DNA of 64,000 bases from an uncultured Paracoccaceae bacterium (GTDB lineage: Bacteria; Pseudomonadota; Alphaproteobacteria; Rhodobacterales; Rhodobacteraceae). The translations under genes and the position numbers were made by a program. The notes beneath the pieces are model-generated. The model was not told where the DNA came from and ran no database searches. It saw only the letters and a list, made by a program, of their open reading frames with translations. The stretch lies in NCBI GenBank assembly GCA_947500775.1, contig CANMTD010000007.1:124001-188000 (forward strand), given 5' to 3'. This document shows positions 18,441 through 25,106 of this stretch, one piece after another; positions within the stretch are counted from its first letter, which is position 1, and each line of letters starts with the position of its first letter.

Positions 18441-18469
18441 TTGTTGCCGACCTTTTGGCGGTGCAACAA
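18441..18469. promoter_or_regulatory. inverted repeat upstream of the MBL gene, candidate operator
   Basis: Perfect 7-bp arms TTGTTGC / GCAACAA with a 15-nt spacer, ending 13 bp before the start codon of the Tat-MBL gene and just ahead of its GAGGGA. It could bind the neighbouring LuxR-type regulator or form an RNA stem in the leader. Confidence 0.4.
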
Positions 18470-18482
18470 CAGTGAGGGAAAA

Positions 18483-19466
18483 ATGGATAAGAAAGATCTG
18501 AAGCCAACACTCCTTGACGGCAAAAAAGGTGACCTGGCACCGGGGCTGTCGCGACGTTCGTTCTTTATGGCAGCCGGGGCGGCGGGGGTTGGGGGCGCTG
18601 CCAGTTTGCTGAAGCCCACTCAGGCCCAGGCGCAATCGACGGACTGGACCCAGCCGGGGAACAACAATCACGTTATCGATCTGCAAAACGCGGGCAGTTT
18701 CCCCGACGGTGCCGTCGGGATCGATTTCTACGGCCACTGCGCGCTTAAAATAACCTCGCCGGGCGGCGCGACGGTCATGTTCGATCCGTGGCGCGATGAT
18801 CCTTCGGGGGCGTGGGGGCTGTGGTTCAAGCAGAAATTCCCCGAAACGGTGGCAGACATCACCATGTCCACGCATACGCATTTCGACCACGATGCCATCG
18901 ACCGTCCGGTGTCGACGATGGTGCTGGACCGCATGGTCGGCACGTTCGAATTCGCGGACCTGAAGATCACCGGCTTTGCCGACAAACACGCCTGCGTTGC
19001 CCCCGGCTGGTATCAGTGGACGGATGCTTTGGCCGAATTCGGCGTCAATGCCTGCCCTCCGAACAATGTGGGCCACATGGATATGGTGACCTATGTGATT
19101 GAAACCGGCGGGATCAGAACGCTGATCTGGGGCGACAACCGTCCCGATCCGGGGCCGGGGTTCTGGGACGCGATCGGGCAGGTTGATGTGCTGACGCTGC
19201 CGGTCGACGGGTCGCAGCATATCCTGTCCTACGATCAGGGCAATGCGATCATCGACAGGCTGAAGCCGAAAGTCGTGATCCCGACGCATTACCTGAGTGA
19301 AACAACGACCTATACCCTGTCCACGCTTCAGCCTGCGGATGAATGGGTGAAGGGGCAGAAAAGCTATCAGATGCTGGACAGCGCCAGCCTGCAGCTTGAT
19401 GCGGCCTCGGTAACGGGCATGGATCGTGAGTTCCTGTATTTCGGGCACAACGCCCAAACGTCCTGA
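18483..19466 (+). CDS. Tat-exported metallo-beta-lactamase-fold hydrolase
   Basis: A 327-residue protein with start at 18483 after GAGGGA. The N-terminus has a twin-arginine signal (LSRRSFFMAAGAAG, about residues 22-50) ending near AQAQ. The metal site THTHFDHD has His131, His133, Asp135 and His136, and further metal ligands are likely in the GHMD and WGDN segments. It resembles UlaG-like/zinc-dependent hydrolases more than true beta-lactamases. Export folded by Tat suggests metal loading in the cytoplasm. The substrate is unknown. It stands alone downstream of the GAF-LuxR regulator and ends in a terminator shared with the convergent DMT gene. Confidence 0.85.
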   Translation: MDKKDLKPTLLDGKKGDLAPGLSRRSFFMAAGAAGVGGAASLLKPTQAQAQSTDWTQPGNNNHVIDLQNAGSFPDGAVGIDFYGHCALKITSPGGATVMFDPWRDDPSGAWGLWFKQKFPETVADITMSTHTHFDHDAIDRPVSTMVLDRMVGTFEFADLKITGFADKHACVAPGWYQWTDALAEFGVNACPPNNVGHMDMVTYVIETGGIRTLIWGDNRPDPGPGFWDAIGQVDVLTLPVDGSQHILSYDQGNAIIDRLKPKVVIPTHYLSETTTYTLSTLQPADEWVKGQKSYQMLDSASLQLDAASVTGMDREFLYFGHNAQTS

Positions 19467-19480
19467 TTTCGACCTTCGCC

Positions 19481-19504
19481 GGAGGCCCTGAAAACCGGGC
19501 CTCC
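19481..19504. terminator. bidirectional terminator candidate
   Basis: 8-bp arms GGAGGCCC / GGGCCTCC with an 8-nt loop between the convergent MBL and DMT genes. Only short T tracts follow on either side. Confidence 0.6.
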
Positions 19505-19542
19505 TGCTTTGACCCCGAAACAGCCCCCCGGCCTTCATGCCG

Positions 19543-20406
19543 TTACCGCTGCCGTTCGCGCCACAGGGTGAACAGCCCCGCCGCGATCACCACCGCGGCC
19601 CCCAGCACCACATTGGGGCGTAGGGTTTCGCCGAATATGGTCAGCCCGACCGCAGTGGCGAACACCAGTTGCAGATAGGCAAAGGGTTGTACTGCGCTGG
19701 CCTCGGCCACCTCATAACAGCGGATCAGGCACCAGTGCCCCAAGGCCCCGGTGACGCACAGCGCGGCCATCCAGCCCCAGTCGGGCCCGCTCATCGGTTC
19801 CCAGAACCACAGGCCGATCGCGGTCAGCATCACCGCCCCGGTGACCCCGGTCCAGAAGAAACTAGTCGCCGCTGTATCGCGCCGGGCGGCATAGCGGGTC
19901 AGCAACCCGTACAGCGCGAACATCAGGGCCGCCGCCAGCGGGATCAGCGCGGCCGGTGAAAACACCCGGAACCCCGGTTGCAGGATGATCAGCACACCGA
20001 CGAAGCCCACGCCGATGGCGACCCAGCGCCGCCAGCCCACGGTTTCGCCCAGCACCGGCCCCGACAGCGCCGCGATCAGCAGCGGATAGCTGGCAAAGAC
20101 CGCGTGGCTTTCGACGAGACCCAGCGCCACGAACCCCGCGACCATCACGCAGATTTCCAGCGACAGCAGCAGCCCGCGAAACATCTGCAGCACCGGCTGG
20201 CTGGTACGCGCCGCCGCCCGGACGCCGCCGGATTTGCGCGCGGCGACGACAATGACGAACGCCGCAAAGAACCAATAGCGGATCATCACCACCATCAGCA
20301 CGTTGTACTGCCCCGCCAGATGGCGCGATATCCCGTCCTGAATGGCAAAGACCAATGTGGTCGCCACCATCATCCAGATGCCCAGCCGGGTGTTCTGATC
20401 GGTCAT
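19543..20406 (-). CDS. DMT family (EamA) transporter
   Basis: A 287-residue inner-membrane protein with about ten hydrophobic segments in two EamA repeats, typical of drug/metabolite exporters such as YdcZ/RhaT-like carriers. The first repeat has QDGISRHLAGQYN and the second GHWCLIRCYEVAEASAVQPF, the usual EamA signature zone. The start at 20406 overlaps the mnmD stop by 4 nt; a longer in-frame reading to 20643 would lie within mnmD and is rejected. Substrate unknown. Confidence 0.88.
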   Translation of the reverse strand: MTDQNTRLGIWMMVATTLVFAIQDGISRHLAGQYNVLMVVMIRYWFFAAFVIVVAARKSGGVRAAARTSQPVLQMFRGLLLSLEICVMVAGFVALGLVESHAVFASYPLLIAALSGPVLGETVGWRRWVAIGVGFVGVLIILQPGFRVFSPAALIPLAAALMFALYGLLTRYAARRDTAATSFFWTGVTGAVMLTAIGLWFWEPMSGPDWGWMAALCVTGALGHWCLIRCYEVAEASAVQPFAYLQLVFATAVGLTIFGETLRPNVVLGAAVVIAAGLFTLWRERQR

Positions 20407-21080
20407 GCGGGCCACCGGGCCACGGTCATGTGGCGTTTGCGACCGAAGCCGGGAATCCGTTCGACCGTAAATCCGGCCTCTGCCAGTCCGCGCCGCACAA
20501 AGCCTGCGGCGGTATAGGTGGCGGCGGTGCCGCCGGGGCGGGTGTGGCGGCCGACCTGTTCCATCAGCGCGGCGTCCCACAACTCGGGGTTCTTGGCGGG
20601 CGAAAACCCGTCCAGGAACCAGGCGTCGGCCTGCCCGTCCCATCGGGGCAGGGTGGCGCGGGCATCGCCGACGATGATCTCGGCCCGCAGGTCGCCGGTT
20701 TCGATGATCCGCTCGCCGTGCGCCCAGTGTTCCAGAAACGGGGCGGCGATGGCCTCGGCCTCGGGGAAGGCGGCCAGCGCGCGGCGCATGTCGGCGGCCT
20801 GCATCGGATAGGCTTCGAAACTGGTGAACCGCAGGGGGCCGGTGGTGCCACTGTCGCGCCAGGCGATCAGCGCGGCCAGCATGTTCAGCCCGGTGCCAAA
20901 CCCCAGTTCGGCAATGTGAAACCCCGGCGCGAACCGCGTGGGCAGATCGTTGCCCGTCAGAAACACATGCCGGGTTTCCGCCAGCCCGTTCTCAAGCGAG
21001 AAATAGGGATCGTCAAATTGCGTCGATACCGGAATGCCGCCGGTTTTCCATTCAAGCTTTGCGTGCTGGTCTGTGATCAT
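20403..21080 (-). CDS. mnmD: tRNA 5-methylaminomethyl-2-thiouridine methyltransferase MnmD
   Basis: A 225-residue stand-alone MnmD, the methyltransferase half of MnmC in enterobacteria. It would use SAM to make mnm5s2U34 in certain tRNAs. The AdoMet-binding ELGFGTGLNML motif is near residues 58-68, AWFLDGFSPAKNPELW near 150 carries the family-specific DGFSP, and the end has GFGRKRHM. An FAD-dependent oxidoreductase starts 59 bp away on the other strand and may be the other half of the MnmC activity. It is translationally coupled to the DMT gene. Confidence 0.9.
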   Translation of the reverse strand: MITDQHAKLEWKTGGIPVSTQFDDPYFSLENGLAETRHVFLTGNDLPTRFAPGFHIAELGFGTGLNMLAALIAWRDSGTTGPLRFTSFEAYPMQAADMRRALAAFPEAEAIAAPFLEHWAHGERIIETGDLRAEIIVGDARATLPRWDGQADAWFLDGFSPAKNPELWDAALMEQVGRHTRPGGTAATYTAAGFVRRGLAEAGFTVERIPGFGRKRHMTVARWPA

Positions 21081-21093
21081 GGGATGGCCTAAA

Positions 21094-21137
21094 CGGGGGC
21101 GAATGGCGCGAGAATGGGCAAGGCGGGGGCGAATGGC
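21094..21137 (+). repeat. 30-bp-spaced direct repeat at the oxidoreductase start
   Basis: CGGGGGCGAATGGC occurs at 21094-21107 and again at 21124-21137, spaced exactly 30 bp. Each copy contains a G-rich stretch and an ATG, so the translation start region appears duplicated in frame. Confidence 0.6.
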
Positions 21138-21138
21138 A

Positions 21139-22176
21139 ATGGCCGATGTGACGGTGATGGGGGCGGGGGCCTTTGGCCTGTCGATCGCCTATGCCTGCGC
21201 GGCACGCGGTGCGCGGGTCCGGGTGATCGATACGCAAGGGATCGGCGCCGGATCGTCGGGTGGGATCGTCGGTACGCTGGCGCCGCATACGCCCGAAAAC
21301 TGGAACGAGAAGAAGGCGTTTCAATTCGACAGCCTGATCATGGCGCAGGCGTTCTGGCAGGGGGTTCAGGACCGCGCGGGGCGGGATGCGGGCTATGCCC
21401 GGTCGGGGCGGTTGCAGCCCATCGCCGATGACCGCGCGCTGGGTCTGGCGCGGGATCGCGCGACGCAGGCCGCAACCCTGTGGCAGGGACAGGCGGTCTG
21501 GCAGGTGGTGCCCGCCACGGATCACACCGATTGGGCGCCGCACAGCCCCACCGGGTTTCTGATCCACGACACGCTAAGCGCGCGGTTGCACCCGCGTCAG
21601 GCCTGCGCGGCTCTTGCCGGGGCGGTGCGTGCGCTGGGTGGCGAGGTTCTGATCGGCGATCACGCGCCTGCGGGCCCCACGATCTGGGCCACCGGGTATC
21701 GGGGGCTGCTGGCCCTGTCGCAGGAATTCGAACGTCCCCTTGGCAATGGCGTCAAAGGTCAGGCGCTGTTGGTGGAGCATGATGCGCGCGACCTGCCGCA
21801 GCTTTTTGCCGATGGGCTGCATATCGTGCCGCATGGCGATGGGACGGTGGCCATCGGGTCGACCACCGAACGCGATTTCGATGCGCCGGACACCACAGAC
21901 GATCAGCTAGGGGCGGTTCATGCCCGCGCCATCGCGGCCTTTCCGATCCTCAAGGATGCGCCGGTTCTGGAACGCTGGGCCGGGGTGCGCCCGCGCGCCA
22001 AAAGCCGCGCGCCGATGCTGGGCCCCTATCCCGGCAAACCGGGGCAGTTCGTCGCCAATGGCGGGTTCAAGATCGGTTTTGGCATGGTGCCCAAAGTGGC
22101 GCAGGTCATGGCCGATCTGGTGCTTGAGGGGCGTGATGCCATCCCCGCGCCCTTTCGGGTTCAGGCGAATTTCTAG
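21139..22176 (+). CDS. FAD-dependent oxidoreductase, possibly the MnmC2 counterpart
   Basis: About 345 residues from the ATG at 21139 (21133 and 21103 are alternatives because the start region is duplicated). A DAO-type Rossmann motif GAGAFGLSIAYACAARG occupies the first 25 residues, followed by GAGSSGGIVGTLAPH, and a C-terminal GVRPRAKSRAPMLGP / NGGFKIGFGMVP segment typical of D-amino-acid-oxidase-like enzymes. It is divergent from mnmD. In bifunctional MnmC an enzyme of this fold removes the carboxymethyl group from cmnm5U34, so a split MnmC is plausible but not shown. The stop overlaps the convergent dehydratase by 4 nt (CTAG). Confidence 0.82.
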   Translation: MADVTVMGAGAFGLSIAYACAARGARVRVIDTQGIGAGSSGGIVGTLAPHTPENWNEKKAFQFDSLIMAQAFWQGVQDRAGRDAGYARSGRLQPIADDRALGLARDRATQAATLWQGQAVWQVVPATDHTDWAPHSPTGFLIHDTLSARLHPRQACAALAGAVRALGGEVLIGDHAPAGPTIWATGYRGLLALSQEFERPLGNGVKGQALLVEHDARDLPQLFADGLHIVPHGDGTVAIGSTTERDFDAPDTTDDQLGAVHARAIAAFPILKDAPVLERWAGVRPRAKSRAPMLGPYPGKPGQFVANGGFKIGFGMVPKVAQVMADLVLEGRDAIPAPFRVQANF

Positions 22177-22985
22177 GCCGGGTCCGCCGTCGCCTCCATA
22201 CATTGCCGCCCGTCCGGGCCGCGCACCCAAAGCGTGCGGCCCTTCCGGCACAGCGTCGCCGTTTCGGTGTCGATCAGCGGCGCCGTCGCCCGGAACCGGA
22301 ACCGTCGCAACGGGCCGATCTGCCGGGTCGCCATCAGCATCAGATATTGCGCCAGCAACGGGCCATGCACCACCAGCCCGTCATAGCCTTCGACCTGTCG
22401 GCAATAGTCGCGGTCATAATGGATGCGGTGCCCGTTGAAGGTCAGCGCGGAATAGCGAAACAGCAGCGTCGGGTTGAACAGGGCCTCTTCGGCCTTTTCC
22501 TCATCGGTGCGGGCCATGGGCGGCACCGGTTTCGGGGCGTCGGGGGCGGGGTCCTGACGATAGACCAGATCGTGCAGCTCGGTCAGGCACAATTGCCCCT
22601 GCTGGCGTATCTCATGGCGCAGGGTGACAAAGCCCAACGGCCCGCTGCGCCCCTGTTTCTTGTGGCTGGCCTCGATGCTGGATGTCTTTTCGGCGGCAAC
22701 CCCGGCCCGCAGCGGTGCGACGAATTCCAGCGTGCCGCCCGCCCACATCCGGCGCGGCAGCCCCATGTCGGGGATCAGGCCGATGCCGGTTCTGGGGTGC
22801 CCGTCGCGGCCCAGATCGCCGGGATGCAGCGCCTGCCAGAAATACAGCTGATGAAAGAACGGCGGCAGCGGATCACCGGTGCCGGGCGGCGTGCCCGCAA
22901 GGTCCAGCGTGGCATAAAGTGCCGCCGCCCGCGCGGGGTCAAGCGGGTCGGTTATCGTTTGCGTTCGGGGTGTTTTGTCCTGCAT
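22173..22985 (-). CDS. HTD2/MaoC-like hot-dog acyl-CoA dehydratase (FAS1-like dehydratase domain)
   Basis: A 270-residue double hot-dog protein starting at 22985; a longer reading to 23021 adds 12 residues and has no better signal. The N-terminal half (about 25-150) is the FAS1-like dehydratase domain, with GLPRRMWAGG. The C-terminal half has FNGHRIHYDRDYCR and EGYDGLVVHGPLLAQYL, the hydratase-2-like catalytic segment (HxxHxDxxY). Related proteins include mitochondrial HTD2 and mesaconyl-C4-CoA hydratase. A hydratase role on an enoyl-CoA is likely, the substrate is not known. It is divergent from the VOC gene. Confidence 0.8.
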   Translation of the reverse strand: MQDKTPRTQTITDPLDPARAAALYATLDLAGTPPGTGDPLPPFFHQLYFWQALHPGDLGRDGHPRTGIGLIPDMGLPRRMWAGGTLEFVAPLRAGVAAEKTSSIEASHKKQGRSGPLGFVTLRHEIRQQGQLCLTELHDLVYRQDPAPDAPKPVPPMARTDEEKAEEALFNPTLLFRYSALTFNGHRIHYDRDYCRQVEGYDGLVVHGPLLAQYLMLMATRQIGPLRRFRFRATAPLIDTETATLCRKGRTLWVRGPDGRQCMEATADPA

Positions 22986-23026
22986 GGTCGGCACGTTAGA
23001 TTTCGCAGATGCAAGAGGCAATGCCC

Positions 23027-23425
23027 ATGGCCCCCAAAGTCACAGCACTGGATCATCTGGTGCTGACGGTCACCGATATCGACCGCACCGTGGCGTTCTA
23101 TACGGCGGTGCTGGGCATGACCGCCACCCGGTTTTCGCCCGCCGATGGCACCACCCGCACCGCCCTTGGTTTTGGTGCGCAAAAGATCAATCTGCACCGC
23201 GCAGGCCATGAGTTTGACCCCAAGGCCGCCGATCCCCGGCCGGGCACGGGCGATCTGTGTTTTCTGTCGGAGATGCCTATTGCCGACTGGGCCGCGCATT
23301 TTACCGCTCAGGGGATCGCGGTCGAAGAGGGGCCCGTGCCCCGCACCGGGGCGACCGGGCCGTTGATGTCGCTGTATATCCGCGACCCCGACGGCAATCT
23401 GATTGAAGTGTCGAACCGCGTTTAG
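23027..23425 (+). CDS. VOC (glyoxalase/dioxygenase superfamily) protein
   Basis: A 132-residue single vicinal-oxygen-chelate module. It begins with the usual LDHLVLTVTDIDRTVAFY and ends with YIRDPDGNLIEVS, giving a His near the N-terminus and a Glu near the C-terminus as metal ligands. The start at 23027 is preferred because AGAGG lies 8 nt upstream; ATG codons at 23009 and 23021 are possible. Members include glyoxalase I and virulence-protein-like enzymes, so the activity is unassigned. Confidence 0.85.
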   Translation: MAPKVTALDHLVLTVTDIDRTVAFYTAVLGMTATRFSPADGTTRTALGFGAQKINLHRAGHEFDPKAADPRPGTGDLCFLSEMPIADWAAHFTAQGIAVEEGPVPRTGATGPLMSLYIRDPDGNLIEVSNRV

Positions 23426-23428
23426 GGC

Positions 23429-23971
23429 TCAGCGCGCGATTTCGGCGCGCAGAGTGTCCATCAGCGCGTCCAGCGTCTGGATCGACCGGTCGTCGGTCAG
23501 CCGCCCGTCATTGTCAAAGCCCGCGGCCCCGCCGCCGATCATCACCCCCGGGCCGTTCAGCACGCGCGGGCCGAACGACACCAGACAGTGACGCAGGCTG
23601 ACTTGGGCAACCTCGCCGCCTGCGCGCCCTGCCGTGGCCGACAGGATCGCCACCGGTTTGTCGTGCATCGGTCCGGGTTTGATGCGGCTGACCCAGTCCA
23701 GCGCGTTCTTCAGCACGCCGGGGATCGCCTTGTTGTATTCGGGCGTCGAAATGACGATCGCATCGGCGGCGGTGATCTGATCGGCCAGCAGACGCGCGGC
23801 GGCGGGCATGCCCTCTGCCGCCTCAAGATCGCCATCGTACAGCGGCATGTTCAGGTCGGCCTGAACAAAGGTTTCAGGATCGAACCGCCGGGCGGCTTCG
23901 TGGATCAATTTGGTGTTCAGCGACGCCTTTCGCAGCGATCCCGATATCCCCAGCAATACATGTGAGCCCAT
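23429..23971 (-). CDS. NADPH-dependent FMN reductase
   Basis: A 180-residue flavodoxin-fold reductase of the YieF/ChrR group. The FMN phosphate loop GISGSLRKASLN is at about residues 8-19 and the conserved STPEYNKAIPGVLKNALDW at about 75-93. It reduces FMN-bound electrophiles such as quinones or chromate with NAD(P)H in the cytoplasm. A GGAAGGGG precedes the ATG at 23971. It converges with the VOC gene with only 3 bp between stops. Confidence 0.9.
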   Translation of the reverse strand: MGSHVLLGISGSLRKASLNTKLIHEAARRFDPETFVQADLNMPLYDGDLEAAEGMPAAARLLADQITAADAIVISTPEYNKAIPGVLKNALDWVSRIKPGPMHDKPVAILSATAGRAGGEVAQVSLRHCLVSFGPRVLNGPGVMIGGGAAGFDNDGRLTDDRSIQTLDALMDTLRAEIAR

Positions 23972-24118
23972 TGTCGTCCCCTTCCGCAGTCCGTTGGATC
24001 GTTTGTAAGTGAATGGACCCGCTTTGCAACGCGGCATCCTTCGGGATGACGCAAGGTCGTGGTTAATCGGTTGTTAACCCTGTTTGCGCAGCATGGGGGC
24101 GGAAACATACGGGGTCAC

Positions 24119-24421
24119 ATGCGCAGCTTTGCCATCATCAGCCTTGTCATACTCTCGGGGTGCAGCGCGCCCAGCTTGGGCATGCGCGGCGCCGAGAAAA
24201 CCGAGGTGACCGTCGGGTCCAGCCATTTCGTGGTGCACCGGCTGGGCAATCGCGCCGAAGCCGTGCGCACGAATTTCGAGGCGGGGCCAGCCGCGCGCGG
24301 CGTCATGGCGCGCGGGCGGCGGGCGATCGAACTGGGCACCGGCTGTCAGCTGGTGCCGGGCACCTTCGATGGCGATCCGGCCCTGATGCGGGCCAAACTG
24401 TTCTGCCCGCCGGTCAGTTGA
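24119..24421 (+). CDS. putative small lipoprotein
   Basis: A 100-residue protein starting at 24119. The first 15 residues form a lipoprotein signal with LVILSGC (Cys15). The mature part is basic with two further cysteines (GTGCQLV and LFCPP). Not recognised by family. The longer in-frame start at 24059 would spoil the signal. It converges with the GNAT gene, overlapping by 8 bp. Confidence 0.65.
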   Translation: MRSFAIISLVILSGCSAPSLGMRGAEKTEVTVGSSHFVVHRLGNRAEAVRTNFEAGPAARGVMARGRRAIELGTGCQLVPGTFDGDPALMRAKLFCPPVS

Positions 24422-24893
24422 CCAGCGCCCCCACGGTTTTTTCCAGAAAGGCGTTCGAGGCGATATCGGGATAGCCGCCAAAGGCCGGACAGTCGCGATA
24501 GCCCATGCCGCGATACAGCGCCATCGCCCCGGTCAGCGCCTCGCCCGATTCCAGCCGAATGCAGCAAAGGCCGATATCCCTGGCCGCATTTTCCAGCTCC
24601 TGCATCAATGCCCGCGCCAAACCCAGACCCCGTGCTGCGGGCGTCACAAACAGGCGCTTGACCTCGCCATAACGGCCCTGATCCACCAGCGCCACACAGC
24701 CCATGGCAATGCCATCGACCCGCGCCACCAGAAACTGGGTGTTGCGCGTCGCCAGTTCGTCCGCGGAAAAGCTGAACACCTCGTCTGCCGGAAACACCTC
24801 CAGCAAGGCCGCCTGACTGGCGTCAATCAACCGATGCCCGTCCGGCGTCATCGGATTTTCAGTACGAATCGTTATGGTCATCCCAATCCCCAT
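24414..24893 (-). CDS. GNAT family N-acetyltransferase
   Basis: A 159-residue GCN5-related acetyltransferase (start at 24893 or 24881). Motif A is clear: VKRLFVTPAARGLGLARALM with the acetyl-CoA pyrophosphate loop RGLGLA, followed by IGLCCIRLESGEAL and ALYRGMGYRDCPAFG-Y. It resembles the small YjgM/PA4026-type GNATs whose substrates are unknown. It is divergent from smc. Confidence 0.88.
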   Translation of the reverse strand: MGIGMTITIRTENPMTPDGHRLIDASQAALLEVFPADEVFSFSADELATRNTQFLVARVDGIAMGCVALVDQGRYGEVKRLFVTPAARGLGLARALMQELENAARDIGLCCIRLESGEALTGAMALYRGMGYRDCPAFGGYPDIASNAFLEKTVGALVN

Positions 24894-25003
24894 CGGTAAC
24901 CCCGCAGTATTTCGACAATCCGATTTTGCGTCGTCAACCTTTATCGGGGAAACATCCTGTGGCCCACCGGGAACCACATAATGGGCAATATGACGCAGGA
25001 TTT

Positions 25004-25012
25004 TGTGGATAA
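25004..25012. promoter_or_regulatory. perfect DnaA box between GNAT gene and smc
   Basis: TGTGGATAA is the complement of TTATCCACA, the consensus DnaA binding site. It lies 95 bp upstream of the smc start. A TTGACT (25047-25052) further down could be a -35 element for smc. Only one box is present, so this is not an origin. Confidence 0.45.
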
Positions 25013-25106
25013 CTCGGCCAATCGCGCAATATACGGTGTGAAACGCTTGACTCACAGCCCGTCGCGACAAAGGATTTAAGACCCTTGGAATCAGGAACAG
25101 CAGGTT

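Noticed and set aside
24894-25106. Replication origin next to smc
   Set aside because: Only a single DnaA box is present, with no AT-rich unwinding region or cluster of boxes.
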